A stretch of DNA of 64,000 bases from Trochalopteron elliotii (GCA_024734555.1 JANPWX010000009.1:3471247-3535246), one strand, 5' to 3'; shown: positions 14,001 to 25,190, numbered from the stretch's first letter. Notes: generated from the sequence alone by a model not told the origin. Translations and numbers: made by a program.

Positions 14001-17000
14001 ATGTTGAAAACTGATTGGAACTGAAAACTGTTGGAACTGTAGTGCATGTGTAGTGTAGTGCATTTATTACCAGTGATAAGTGCAGGAAAGTCCTCTCCCA
14101 CGTGTTCACTTAAGTATTTCTGTTACTGATCTGGAAATAGATCAGCTGACTCAGGGAACATTAACTCTGACCATCCTAGTGTGCTTTTTCCTTTGCTTTT
14201 CATATTTTCATTACTGGGAGTAAGTGTTTCTATCATGACAGTAACAGAATTGCCAAGGACCACAGCCCCATTTTGGTGGGAGCTTTGCAAGTGTGTTTCC
14301 TTGTGTATTTACTGATGTACTTCCCAGATGCCCAAAACAGAACTCAGGGCTCTAACCAAGTCAACATTACCACAGTCGAGGTAGATAGAGGTTTTTCATT
14401 AATGCGTTTTACTTCACAGTTGAAATGGGTTTACAGGCACATGTAGGTAAATCAGTTTCAGCATTTTGCTTTGGGTTGAGATATGTTTTAGGAGCAGTTC
14501 TTTTGATAGTGCATGTTTACTGCATTTAATTCGCATCTCAGAGTGGTGTAGGGAGCACATGAACTAGATTTATTTTAGAAGATACACCCCTGGAATGCAC
14601 CCAAGTTGCTCTAAGCCTTCTCAGATTTTCAGTTCATAAGAACAAGCAGTCTCCAATCTGAAGTAAAGTGTCTGGGCCAAGTGTAGTTTCCCGTTTGGCT
14701 TCAGAAGTGTTTCCCTTCACAGATCTGCTCCTCATGCACTGTACTGCTTGATAGTGGAGCCATTGACTTGGTGGGGTTTGTGGCTCAGTTGTTGTACAAT
14801 ATCCACAATACATTGATTTTGGTTGTGAAATCCTACACCTGCTGGGAACAGGTACACAGTTCTATCCCTCCACTCTTTACCCACTTGTTGTACCCAGAAT
14901 ATGGTATTTCAGCATCCTTCCTGTGACTTCATACCACTGTAAGCCTCCTCTGAACTCCGTGGTGTTTGTACTTTATTCAGAGATTGTGAGACTGTTCAAC
15001 GTGCTTTTCTCCATCTTCTGAGAACTGTAACAATTCTTTAATGTTACCAGCATTTAGGAAATCTTAAACTAAGTTTATTTAATTTAAAGTAAATAATTCT
15101 GATTATTTTGAGTTAATCACATTTAGAAATGTGAAAAATATATTGTCATGTACAACATTAGCATGTATTTTCTTTATAGCTTAGAAAAAACAGATTTTCT
15201 TTGGGAAAAAAAAGAAAAATATTTTTTCCTTAGTTGTTTGTATTTATTATTTGTGAAATAAATGCAGAATTCTAGGTTTTGTCCAATTTGCTTTAATTCA
15301 TGCCTTTTTATGTGGAAATAAGTAGATATCTAAAAATGTCTCTGCATATATTTAGTTGAATTTCCATACTTGTACAACTTATTAAACTTGTCCTACGTTC
15401 AGAATCTGCTGTTTCTCTGAAACAGTGGAAATTTTAAGTGAAAAAGAAAGTCAGCATATCTGAAATAAGAGATGCTGGTGGAATAAGTTTTGCAGTAAAT
15501 TTTTAGTTATTTAGATTTCAGTGCTTAGTTTCCTTTTTCTTACAATCCCAGGCTTTTTTGTTTCATTTGAAATTCTGGTGTTGGATAATTCATGTGATTA
15601 GTAGCAGCTAAGACTTCCTGCCCTAAATTTCATTCAGTCATGAGTGAAATAACGAAATCAAGGAAAAACCACCATGCCAAGCCTATAACAAACCTGATTT
15701 CCTTGTTTTAGTTTTGTGTTGGCTGTTTAGACTCAAGAATAGTCTACCTGTATATTATATGTTGTTTTTATCAGATGTTTTTGAGAGCCTCATAGGACAC
15801 ACATACTTTTTCTGGCTTAAACCCTGCAGTAGTTCCCTTTCAAAAGCTCTTTATAGCCTGTATTTTCCTAAGGTTTTCATGGTGATCACTGTTGAACAGA
15901 CAGGAAAAAGAAAACCTGAAACTTACCTAAATGAAAGGAGAGCTGTTAGGGAAGTGACAAGTTCATAGAAAATGAAGAGATATACAGGACCTGAAGTTTA
16001 TAACACTATTTAATGGAGCTTTATGAGGCTGCTTTATCTTTTTGATATTGATTTAACTGAAATGCAGTAGAGTTCTATAAGAAGAAAATTAATTCAGACT
16101 ATACAATGAGTTCAAGTAAGTTATCTTCAGCTAATACAAAGCCGTGTACTTGTATTGCATGGAACACGTTAATGATTTCCTTTTGAAGATCAGAGCTGAA
16201 GGTTCACTAAAGCAATAAGTCAGCTGCTAACATTATTTGTTTTCAGTGTACCCCAGTGGTTATAAGCATTCCTTTGTTATTTAACTTGTTCTTTGGCTTC
16301 TGCCTTTCAGAGAAAATAGGGCTTTTGGTCTTTTTGAAGTTTGAAAATTCAGTTAACATATTTTTAAGGTCTGCATAGTAAGGTTGGTTGAAGTTTTAAT
16401 TTAAATAAGCAGGCATGAATAACAGGATATTAATCAAGAATGAGTTACTCACACTGAATTACTAATTGGAAGCTTGACTTTAAAAGATGCTGACAGTTTT
16501 CTTCTTAGTAAGGTACTTAAGCAAGGTTATGGCTTTAAGCCTGTGAGTAATCCCTCTGAAATGATAGGGAACCACTTCAGTTGTTTGGCTGGGGCTGTTC
16601 ATCATTTTGTGGGGGGAAGATTGCTTGCAGTTTGTATGAACTCAGTTTATGTAACAGGAGGTCAGTCCATTTATCTTTCTGAATGCAGAAGTCTTGGAAA
16701 TACGTACCTGAGTAAGGATTGAGCTTCTGCCTGTCAAAAGTAATTGGTCTGGGAGTCCTAAACCATTTAGATGTGTTTTAAACACTATCTATTATGGCCA
16801 AGTAGTCTGCTTGCACACTTGCTGAATGTTAGATGTGTGCCTCTGTCATTAAGCTATTCAATGGTGAAATCAGAGAACCTGAAAATAACAGAGGAAGCAT
16901 TGTTAATCACGGTTTTAGTCATACAATAAGGGAGGCAAAAGTCTTTAATAAGTTTTCAGAGAGTGTGTCATAGTGGCTCAAATGGGCATTTCAAGGAATT

Positions 17001-18593
17001 GCTGTAATGTTAATAACAATGGTTATGATCAGGAATATCTGAACAGATGATGGATGTGTGTACTATGTAGTAATTTGATAAAAATCTAAGAGGTCAGTCA
17101 TAGAGCAGAACATACTGCTTTAACAATACTTGAAAAAATCATAGCGAATAGGATGTCTTACCTTAGCGATAGGTCTTTTATTCTCCCTGCTTGCCTCTAA
17201 ATGTCCTTCATTCCATTTGTAGTTGTATTCACTGACTGTAGTGTTTTTCTTACCCAGCAGAACAGTACTATGGCAAATGAATCTAACAATATTTGAAAAG
17301 CTGCAATGTTACTACTGATCAGGCTATGAATTAAATATTTTTTTTCCTTAGAAGCTCTCAAAAATCATGCCAATTCAAGTTAAACAAACTTAATTTGGCA
17401 GAAGGTATGCTACCCACTTAGCTAGCTGGACATTATTGAAATACATACCTGTCTTGTTATCTGAAGGAATGAGGGGTAATTTTGTATAAACAGTTCTTAG
17501 GAATGGTGTAGAGCCAAAAAAAACCATTTCTGTAACACTCACTGAGCTTCATTGGATTTATATAATGCTGAATTTGGCTTGTTATTGAGGCAGTGCTTGC
17601 CAGAAAACTTGTGGTTTGTACCTTGATTTGTCACATTGTCAGGATTAATCAAGAAACAGCTGAAAAATAATTAAGGTTGATCTTGATCCATCTGCAATGC
17701 TGTCTGGTTTCTACACATCCTCTGGAGTATGGAATATAGTGTAGAACATTCTCTAGAATTTATATATAATTGTGAGGGGAAAAAATTTTACTCACAGAGC
17801 TTTATTACTGACTGTGTAAGATATCTATGTCAAAAGAATTCTTGTTCTGGAAAACCTCTGTAGTAGGTTAATTCCTACATGTGAAGACCAGTTAAAAAGG
17901 AAAATTGCCTGGTATTTTTTAAAGAACCCTTAAATGAACAGTCTAAATGTCTATCAGAATTTACTTTGATAATAATCCAGAGCATTGGCTCAGTTATGCA
18001 TGCCTTTCTTTTTTTTTTTCCTGGGCAGCATGCAATGGGATGTTTGGGTGGCTAACCATGGAATGATACTAATGGCTTTCTTTTTTTTCTCTTCACATCC
18101 CATTCTTTTCCATACCGTTTTATCCATATTCTCCCTTTTTTTTCCCTGTTTTGTTTGCCTGATATGATTTTGACGCCCTTCCATTCTACAGTGTGACCAA
18201 GATCAGTGCATTCAGAGCACTAAATTCGTTTTGCAGGCTGCTGCCACCCCCCTCCTACAGAGTGAGCCAAGCATAACTAGTGAAGAGCTCCCTTTACCAG
18301 GAAAGACTTCTATCAGTGGGCCTTGTGCAACTCTGACTCTAGGGCAACCGACACCACCATCTTCTATGCCAAATCTCACATCAGATTCAGGTTTGACAGA
18401 CATCATACCATTAAAAGAGGAGCACGAAGGCCATCAGTTTCTCACTCCTGAAGAAGCTCCATCACCCCCTGGGATGCTGCCGAGTGGAAGTCCTATTACA
18501 CACAGCCATACAATGCATGTCCTGAGTCTAGCCAGCCAGGACTCGTTGCATGAAGACTCAGTGCGTGGTCTCGTAAAGCTTAGCTCAGTTTGA
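1968..18593 (+). CDS. ZDHHC14: ZDHHC14, C-terminal half, five exons joined (5' partial)
   Basis: Joining 1968-2016, 5633-5735, 7443-7552, 9963-10065 and 18192-18593 gives one open frame of 254 complete residues plus a split first codon. ZDHHC14 is a multipass membrane palmitoyltransferase that moves a fatty acyl chain from its DHHC cysteine to substrate cysteines. Identity rests on recognised stretches: [16 protein letters not shown], the last membrane span [25 protein letters not shown] (the family TTxE motif), [13 protein letters not shown] (the PaCCT-like region with its conserved Asn), [14 protein letters not shown], and the end [10 protein letters not shown]. Human ZDHHC14 is about 488 residues, so roughly half is here; the DHHC cysteine-rich domain lies upstream of base 1. 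The final LSSV fits a class I PDZ ligand, and mammalian ZDHHC14 is reported to bind PSD93 this way. No stop or frameshift is seen, so the gene looks intact. ZDHHC9 and ZDHHC18 are the nearest paralogues, but the tail matches ZDHHC14. Confidence 0.96.
2017..2024 (+). promoter_or_regulatory. ZDHHC14: U12-type 5' splice site (AT class)
   Basis: ATATCCTT directly follows the exon end CCTGCAAG and matches the minor-spliceosome 5' splice site read by U11 and later U6atac. There is no usable GT donor at this position that keeps the protein frame. Confidence 0.92.
2567..2938 (+). repeat. CR1 LINE 3' fragment, sense orientation
   Basis: The sequence follows the 3' end of avian CR1 elements: TTCAGCCTGGAAAAGACAAG, then AAGCTGAAAGAGAGCAGGT, GTTACCCAGAGATTTGG, and a terminus GGTCCTTTCCAACCC followed by TTCTATTCTGTAA. 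It is 5'-truncated and diverged with no intact open frame. It lies inside the AT-AC intron of ZDHHC14 in the gene's sense orientation. Confidence 0.88.
5614..5632 (+). promoter_or_regulatory. ZDHHC14: U12 branch site and AC 3' splice site
   Basis: TTCCTTGAC (5614-5622) is a perfect U12 branch-point element. The terminal AC is at 5631-5632 and exon TGTGCTGGAAGC follows. No strong polypyrimidine tract lies between branch and acceptor, as expected for this intron class. Confidence 0.92.
5633..5735 (+). CDS. ZDHHC14: ZDHHC14 coding exon: last membrane span and TTxE motif
   Basis: The 103-nt exon completes the Ser codon (AG|T) and reads [28 protein letters not shown], then QTTNED, ending in phase 0 before donor GTAAGT. 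The hydrophobic stretch is the fourth membrane span of DHHC enzymes. TTNE is the TTxE motif just after that span, which is conserved in the family and packs near the catalytic domain. The upstream boundary is an AC acceptor of a U12-type intron. Confidence 0.95.
5736..7442 (+). other. ZDHHC14: ZDHHC14 intron (U2-type)
   Basis: The intron is 1707 nt, with donor GTAAGT and acceptor ATCTCTTCAG, in phase 0. It is AT-rich, and I see no repeat element or embedded gene in it. Confidence 0.9.
7443..7552 (+). CDS. ZDHHC14: ZDHHC14 coding exon: PaCCT-like segment
   Basis: The 110-nt exon reads [20 protein letters not shown] then [17 protein letters not shown], and its last codon is split (AG|C). The NPYxxGN...N pattern is the conserved post-TM4 segment (PaCCT region) of DHHC acyltransferases. 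The CC...C cluster right after it is typical of the juxtamembrane cysteines in the ZDHHC9/14/18 group. It is flanked by acceptor CTCTTCAG and donor GTAAGA. An overlapping open frame in another phase is a shadow. Confidence 0.95.
7553..9962 (+). other. ZDHHC14: ZDHHC14 intron (U2-type)
   Basis: The intron is 2410 nt, with donor GTAAGAG and an acceptor preceded by a run of T then ATTATTCTGTAG. It is AT-rich with no recognisable repeat. The open frame at 8415-8684 on the minus strand has no support. Confidence 0.9.
9963..10065 (+). CDS. ZDHHC14: ZDHHC14 coding exon: start of cytosolic tail
   Basis: The 103-nt exon completes Ser (AG|C) and reads [20 protein letters not shown] then [14 protein letters not shown], in phase 0 before donor GTAGGA. 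This is the proximal cytosolic tail of ZDHHC14; the DRRG element is shared with ZDHHC9 and ZDHHC18. Reading into the intron adds only VGIIP before a TAG at 10081, so intron retention would give an early end. Confidence 0.95.
11468..11495. repeat. Short perfect inverted repeat (11-bp arms)
   Basis: AGAATATGTGT and ACACATATTCT are separated by TTAATT, giving a potential AT-rich hairpin or cruciform within the last ZDHHC14 intron. Function is unknown and chance is possible. Confidence 0.8.
12297..12690 (-). repeat. CR1 LINE 3' fragment, antisense to ZDHHC14
   Basis: The plus strand reads as the reverse complement of a CR1 3' end. It starts ACAGAATCAGCTAGATTG and AAAAAGACCTTTGAAATCAA, then CACCTCCAGGGATGGCAACT, CCACCACCTCCCTGGGCAGC, and GTCCAACCTAAACCTCCCCT. 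It ends near CCCAGCTCCCTCAGCAGCTCC. It is 5'-truncated and its fragmentary frames are not intact reverse transcriptase. It resembles avian CR1 subfamilies more closely than the 31.25 kb piece and so is probably younger. Confidence 0.92.
18192..18593 (+). CDS. ZDHHC14: ZDHHC14 terminal coding exon
   Basis: The exon encodes 133 residues plus a TGA stop. It starts [20 protein letters not shown], passes through a Pro/Ser/Thr-rich, probably disordered linker ([28 protein letters not shown]), and ends [20 protein letters not shown]. The two ends look strongly conserved relative to the mammalian protein as I know it, while the middle differs more. The last four residues fit a class I PDZ ligand. The start is set by the CCATTCTACAG acceptor, not by an initiator codon; TTG at 18231 is internal. 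Confidence 0.96.
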   Translation, partial: CDQDQCIQSTKFVLQAAATPLLQSEPSITSEELPLPGKTSISGPCATLTLGQPTPPSSMPNLTSDSGLTDIIPLKEEHEGHQFLTPEEAPSPPGMLPSGSPITHSHTMHVLSLASQDSLHEDSVRGLVKLSSV

Positions 18594-18825
18594 ACAGCTT
18601 TTCTGAACATCACACCATTTCCTGGTGTCTATACAAATCTGTGCTTAACAGGAATGACACTGCAGTACCACAGTAAGGCTTCGTAACATGCCTGTAATGG
18701 AAACCTTATCACTTAATGGAGTCTACTAAAAGGACAAGTTGTTTTTTTTTTTTAATGGAGCTATGGCATTTTTTTGACCGGGTTGTTAACAGTTGTGCTT
18801 TGATGCTGACTGCATTTTACTTTTA

Positions 18826-18831
18826 AATAAA
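18826..18831 (+). terminator. ZDHHC14: Candidate proximal poly(A) signal AATAAA
   Basis: This is a canonical hexamer 233 nt after the stop codon. The following 40 nt are not clearly GU-rich, so usage may be weak. Confidence 0.4.
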
Positions 18832-19414
18832 ACCAGGAAAGGTCAATAATCTCATTCCTGAAGCTCAGGTACAGCGAGTTGGAAGTCAGCCTGTACCAAA
18901 CACCATGTACAGTACGAAAGAGAGAGATTCTTGGATGTAAGTGTCATGCTCTGTGTTCTATGCTCTTGTAATACACACTTGTTACGGCTTACCACACCTG
19001 TGGCCAGAATGATCTGCACTTACATGTTATGCTACCAATATTTGAGATAGAAAATTACCATTCCATTTGTTAATACAAAACAAAAGACTGCAGTTGTGGA
19101 TTTGCATGCCACGCTACAGTATGTGTTACAGTGGTGTTGGTATTAAGAGAAAGTGCTGCTTTTTTATTTGTGACTTTCAAAGTGCTGTTTCGTTTAAAGA
19201 CAGTACAACAAACAAATTAATGGACTATATTTTTTGAATTTATTAAATTTTATTTTAAATTAATCAGTGGTGCCTAGAAGATGATGAATTACTGATTTGA
19301 TCATGTTGCATATCATTTAACCTTCTGTTTTAAGTGTTTAAGTGAGGTATTGTGTTGTGCCATACCAGAAGATTCTTCCACTCCCTAATGTGATACAATT
19401 ACCTGTGGACCTCC

Positions 19415-19420
19415 AATAAA
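19415..19420 (+). terminator. ZDHHC14: Candidate poly(A) signal AATAAA with GU-rich downstream element
   Basis: AATAAA in CTCCAATAAAATGACATCC is followed 12-30 nt later by a U/GU-rich stretch (CTATTTTGTGGACGTGTAC). This is the best-formed polyadenylation site near the gene end. Confidence 0.55.
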
Positions 19421-19440
19421 ATGACATCCTCTATTTTGTG

Positions 19441-22400
19441 GACGTGTACAGTTATCCTTGCACAGTTTTCATGGGGAAAGAGGGGGAAATCATGACTTGT
19501 TGACATAATTTGTAAAGATTTGGCTGGAATATGTGTACATGATAAAACGACATATGCAGGAATAGCTGGTTACAATTAGGATTACTTCACCATTTTTTAT
19601 GGTTTTGTTTGAGATGCATATTTGTTCCTATAGGGGGGCTTTATTTGGCACCAGTAGAATTAACCTCTGCTTGCACTGTAATTCAGTGTGGCTGAAGGGT
19701 GAGGGGCTTAAGATTCAAGACAAAGACAGAGCTTAATGAAGTAATCTTAAATGATTAATAGTCTGTATCTCTTTACCAGCCATTGTTCATCATTTCTATT
19801 TGTCCTTTGATATTTTAAAAGGAAATCTTGATTTCATGGAATTCTTCTGTGCTTTTTGTTTGCTTGTTTTAAGTAAAACGCAACTAAATGGTTAAAGAGA
19901 ATTTTTAAAATATTTTTTGTGACAGCTGAAGAGAACCTTAGTTAAGCTGAAAAACTGTAATAGCTTTAATACTGTATTTACCTGCTTTTCAGGGTGTGGA
20001 ACCTGGATTCTTCTTTTCCTAGGACAAATTACAGAATGGGCTTTATCTGATGTTTCTATGGCATGAAAGCATTCACCAGTTAAGAAATGTAACAGTTCTG
20101 TATTGTTGACCATGGTCATTCACTGACTCCTCGCTAAAAATCTTTTTTCTTTTAAATTCTGTTGTTGAAATTGAGAACAATCAGCCTGCAGAAAATCATT
20201 CACCCATGCTATTGAAGATTCAGACAAGATACTGACAAAATCTCTATCTCTACTCCTGTAAGATTTCACGAGCAGCCTGTTTCTAAAATTGATGATGTTA
20301 GCTTGGACCTAATTCAGTGTGTAGAACATAGCAGTGCTTTGTCTGTAAGTGCCATAATGCGCCCACCAAAGAACTTCTGGCAGACAAATCTGTGCCAGCT
20401 ATTTGAGCCACTGAGGAAGCTGTGGCAGACAAGTCCATCCCAGCTATTGTAACTACTCTCCCAACATTTTCCAGAAGCTGGGACAGTCTGGAGTTCTTTC
20501 CACCAGCCAGAGTGTAGTGACTGACATGTCCCAGTTGGCTGGTCTCCCGGTAAGCTGTGAGTTTCAGCACTTCTGTGTCTGCTCTTGAAGAAGTCAGTGA
20601 TGCTCATCTTCTTGATTTCACCTTTCCCCAACACAGTTTCTTGGGTATGAAGCCATGAACATGTGCATTAAAGCAGGCAGTGGAGTGAGGACTGGAATAC
20701 TGGTTTGATAGACCTGGGTAAAGAATCCCAGCTTTGAGTCTGTAGACAAGTACTTGATGAATCATTCTCTCATAGGTGTCTGTGGGTAGTTAACTGTGCA
20801 TGCATTACTCACTACTTAGAAGGGCAAGTCAAATATTTTTAATGTGGTATCAAAACTTTCCATTTGTACAAGTCATGATGAGGATGATTATTTTAAGGAA
20901 ATTGTTCTTTTTAAGTTTCCCTGAAATAGCAGATTGATTTTATGTTTCCAAGAATACCAACTTCATGGCAGCATTTGTATGTTGCTGTCACTAGGGAGTA
21001 GTGAAGAAAGCTCTGTGCACAATGAAATTAGTGTCAGTTTTAACATGAAAGGGGAGGGAGGGGGAGAGGATTAGAGTCTTTATGCTGTTTGCCTTGTGCT
21101 CTTGCTTTTCACCATCATTTTTTGAACCTTCTGTTTTGTTTACATGTGAAGTGTAAGAATTACAAAACATTGGTGGGAACAGCTGCTTCAAACATGTCCT
21201 TGTTCAGGTGACTTTCTTTTAGTTTTTAAGATGTCACTCCTTTTTTCCAAACGTGCTGCCTATGTTTTTAAATTTGGCTTTTGAGAATACTTTGAATTCG
21301 TTTATACATTTGTATTGTGCCTATTTTAAGTCTTTTCCTCCCCATCTGTTTTAAATGGTGACATCTTGAACCTCCCAGACACGCCTGCCTTGCGAGGACA
21401 TCTGCTGGAAGGCTTCGGAACTAAGTCCCAACCCATCCGCATCGGTAATTGCAGCCTTTGACTGACAGCAGTCAGTGATTCAGCAGCAGGTTGATCAAAA
21501 AGGTACCTTTAATAGGGGTTTTGGTCCCTGCCCCTCACCTCCATCACACCTGTCTTCAGTCCTGGGCACTCCCTCCGTTGAAACTTGTGTGTGTATCTGG
21601 AATGAGTCAGCAGAGTAACTATTCATCACCTTCTCTACAGATTTGTAGTTGATATTTTATTTTGAAGTATGATTACAGAGCATGCACACTAAGGATCCAA
21701 AATTATAATCCTTGTGAGCACTGCACAGGTTGTTTTTTTTTGTTTGTTTGTTTTTTTCTGTGACAGTATACTACTATTAAATAGCTCTTTCCATGTCTGA
21801 TTTATAAATCTAAAATAAAAATTGGTGTTTTCAGAAGAGTAAATATTTTTTTCTTAAAGCCTAAAATCTTTGAATGTGTAAAACTGATTAGTTTCTCTGA
21901 TTTAAAATATTTATTCTGCTTTGGTTTTTTAATAATGTTTTCCCCATCTAGTTGTTTATATAATCTTCTTTGTAGAATGAAATACAGTGTTTCATAAAAA
22001 TTTTTAAAGGCTTTTTATTATTGTGATTTCTCAAAGACATTTCTACCGTGAAAAGAGAGTTTTATATTCATAGCGGTTAAACAGTAATGTAATAAATGTC
22101 CAAGGTTTGCTGTATTTTTGTATTATAATACATCCTTTGGCAACTTTTCATCCCATCCTGTGAACTCACGATACAGGTAGATGTATTTCTGCATTCCTTA
22201 AAAACAATCTTACCGATGGAAGATTAGCTGTTTTGGAGTTGATCCTAGTGAGTGCTCCCAGAAGAAACAGACTGATCTCATAAACCCAAAGACATAAGAC
22301 ATGGGTAAGACAAATTTATAAGACAAATATGATGACCAACTTGTGGTAATGCAGATTTTTTTTCAATCTATTCAGTGATTGTAACAGTTCACAGTAACTA

Positions 22401-25109
22401 AATGGTTGGCTGATGTTCAAAGTCCTAAATAAAGGGGCTTCACTGGAGAACTAACTAACTAAAATTGAGCTTCTATTTGTCTTTTAGTTCCCAAATTCAA
22501 TATAGCTTGAAGAACAACTCAGCAATGTTGTAGAGAGATCCAATCCTTACTTTCCTTATATACTGGTTTAAATTATAAGTGATAACTGTCATGTATTTGT
22601 TGACTTACTGCCTCTCTCCCTTCCCACCTTATCAGCAGTGGTACTCTGAAGCAGAACGTGGTGTGTTCGACCATAGGCTATTCTGAGTCTTGGTTTTAAA
22701 AGCCAGTTGCTACACAAATGATCTTGTTTTAGGGAATGACATGAAATGAAGCAGTACACTTCAACACAGTTTCAAATTCTCCTAGGCCCAAAATATGAAT
22801 GAAACGTGTTTTAGACAGTTGCATGTAGATTTAGCTTACTTAAATTAGAGCTGTCCTAGTTTTTCAGGATTCGTCTGGATCAGGACTCCCTGATTTTGAT
22901 TGCCTGCCTGCAAAGATGTTGCAGTTTGACATTGGAGTGCACTGCCTGGGCTACCAAAAGGTTCATGAGATTAAGTGAGCTATTTAAACCTGTGGATATC
23001 TAGATTAATTATGAGTCATTGCAGCAATTCACTTCCAGAAGGCAGCTGTCTCTTAACATTCAACTGTACAATTTGAAAGTTTGCCACAAACAAGATAAGT
23101 TGGGGAGGAGAAGAAATTTTGGATGTTCTAAAGAGATTAAATAGTAGTTTGTTTCTAAGGTAGGTTGGAGAGGACAGGAATAAGAAGATGAAAGGGAGAA
23201 GACTGAGTGAAAGCAGAACAGAGATTATCAGGTGACATGGAGGAAAAGAATTTCCTGTAAGCTCTGGAGGGAAAGGGAGGGGTATAAACAAAGAAGCCTC
23301 ATGGGAAAGAAAATGAGGACAGCTGTTAATATTGGTCAAATGATAGTTTTGAAAAACCCAAACCAGCAATTACTCATTGGTATTCTTATTTTTTTTCTGA
23401 GAAATTTCTTAGAAGTCATTCTAGAAAAAAAATAAGGTCAGACTTTTGAGAGAAAGTAATTGTAGGAAGATGGTAGGGAAAATATGAGAAGTTAGTTTCC
23501 CCTCAAGCTCCTCTCCCTTAACATGTTTTTTTATTTCTGTTTTGAAAATACACCTGTAAATATAAAAACAGGCGTCATCTTGGGTTCTTAGAAGTTGACA
23601 GGAATATAAGGAATTGACTATGATAAAAATGGCAATTGCTTTAGCAGCTTGAATTTCTATACTGTTAATCATTTCAGCATTCTCTATTTCCATACCAGAT
23701 GTGCCATTGCCTGGTAAAATGAATGGTGTAGTATGGTTTAGTGTTTCTTGGTGATGCCTTCATTAAATTTGCTCACCCTTTAGTGAAGTGTTTTCCTAAG
23801 TAGTAGTCTCACCAATTTAATATGAAGCCTGGAATTCAGTGAGTTTCTGTGACTAGTGTGCAAATAGGAATTAAGACTTAAGGCTAGATAAAGTTTGTGG
23901 TTTGAAAACTGGAAAGATCTGTCCCACAGAGATACATTTACTTTGCAATGTGTAAAAAAGTCAGTTCTACTGACAGAAAAACATTAATGACAGTGTTATC
24001 TTGATGTATTTTATGCGCTTCCCAACTTCAGCTACATTGCCACTTCTGAAAACCTGGAAAAACAGAACTAAGTTTAATCAACCCAAATTTAAATATCCTC
24101 AAACCCAAAGCTGCTAACAGCTACTGGAACTTACCTGTGTGTATTTAGGTGTAGTTACAGAAAGGACATGAAGAGACCACTTTGAAACAACTTGGCTGAA
24201 TGATCTGTGATGTGAGGAGAATTCTTGTAGCCTTTCTTTTAGCTCCTCTTAAAAGCACCATCGATTAAGAAAAGCAGGCTTAAAAGTGTCTCACTTTGGG
24301 GTTGTGTTCTGTAGTCTGTCCATGGCAATCTGCAGGGATCCAAGTGCCCTGGGCACTGCCAGCTCAGAGGTGGGAATGAGCTTCAGAGAATGGGGAGAAG
24401 TTCAGCCGAGGCGGTGGCACTGCAGTTACAGCAGTATTCGTGCAAAGGCTGTGAGCAATTCCTGTCTCATATGTGTCACTGAGCATGAGGGGTTTGGTAG
24501 CAAAGATGTTAAAGTCCTGGGACTGCTTCCTGAGTCTTCTGTCAGCAGAGAGAGTACTAGTGCTCAATGGGTTCCCAGAGAAAAGTTCATGTCTCTATTT
24601 CATGTTCTCCGTAGTAGCTAGTATGAGGCTGCGTTTTGGATTTGTGCTGGAAACAGTTGATAGTTCAAGGATGTCATGGTTTTGCAGGCAAACCACAACT
24701 TCATTGCAATAAATGGAAAATTGGTTACAGGATTTCTAATGTGTCTGCCCTGCTACCTGCTTTGTGGTAGTGGAGCACATGATGGTGGTAATTGACTGGA
24801 ATGGGAAGGACCCAGCTAGAAAAACTTTGTTTTTAGTGAAATGTCAAGTTTCCTTCTATGTAGGTCACAAAAAATTAAAAGCATGCAGAAGATATGTAAT
24901 ATTTTTATGTACCTGAGTTTTCCTAAATTGAAAGGATAAACAAAGTTAAAAAAAGTTTTCACAGTTTCTGGAGACTACAATTGAATAATCATTTAGAACA
25001 CAAATGGTGTTCGATTTTTAAATAAACAGTAGGTGTTTAGTGTTTATTTTATTACATATATGATACTGAAATATTAAAAAATCATTGCAAAATTCTTCTG
25101 TTGTTTTTG
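19441..25109. other. Downstream of ZDHHC14: extended 3'UTR or intergenic
   Basis: No protein-coding gene was recognised. AATAAA motifs at 21814 and 22091 could end longer ZDHHC14 transcripts. A 45-bp imperfect duplication lies at 20375-20464. Poly-T and TTTG runs occur near 21730-21760. Small open frames are scattered on both strands without splice context. Confidence 0.6.
20375..20464. repeat. Imperfect 45-bp tandem duplication
   Basis: Two adjacent units share TGGCAGACAARTCYRTSCCA followed by GCTATT. The phase is preserved between units on both strands: the plus strand reads LLADKSVPAI, a stop, then VADKSIPAIV, and the minus strand reads IAGMDLSATASS then IAGTDLSARSSL. It lies about 1 kb beyond the likely ZDHHC14 poly(A) site. 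No protein family was recognised. Confidence 0.6.
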
Positions 25110-25190
25110 TAGTCACAATCTCATAAAATGGTTTGGAAGGGATGTTATAGATCATCCAGTTCTAACCCCTCTGCCCTGAGCAGGTACACT
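25110..25190 (-). repeat. Short CR1 LINE 3' fragment
   Basis: TCATAAAATGGTTTGGAAGG, GATGTTATAGATCATCCAGT and TCTAACCCCTCTGCCCTGAG match the reverse complement of a CR1 3' terminus, which normally reads as a variant of CATAGAATGGTTTGG then GGAAGGGAC. Only about 80 bp remain. Confidence 0.8.

Larger units (their letters stand above)
10066..18191 (+). other. ZDHHC14: ZDHHC14 last intron (U2-type), 8.1 kb
   Basis: This is the largest complete intron in the window, with donor GTAGGAA, acceptor CCATTCTACAG and phase 0. It holds an antisense CR1 fragment (12297-12690) and a short perfect inverted repeat (11468-11495). The rest is AT-rich unique sequence. Several small open frames, including one of 122 codons at 12798-13166, lack homology I recognise, splice sites or coding-like composition. 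Confidence 0.9.
18594..19440 (+). other. ZDHHC14: ZDHHC14 3' untranslated region (proximal, end estimated)
   Basis: Sequence after the TGA stop has no acceptor-exon structure and carries AATAAA hexamers at 18826 and 19415. The second is followed by TTTTGTGGACGTGTACAG, a GU-rich element at usual spacing, so I place a probable cleavage site near 19440. Longer forms are possible, since further AATAAA motifs occur at 21814 and 22091. Confidence 0.6.
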
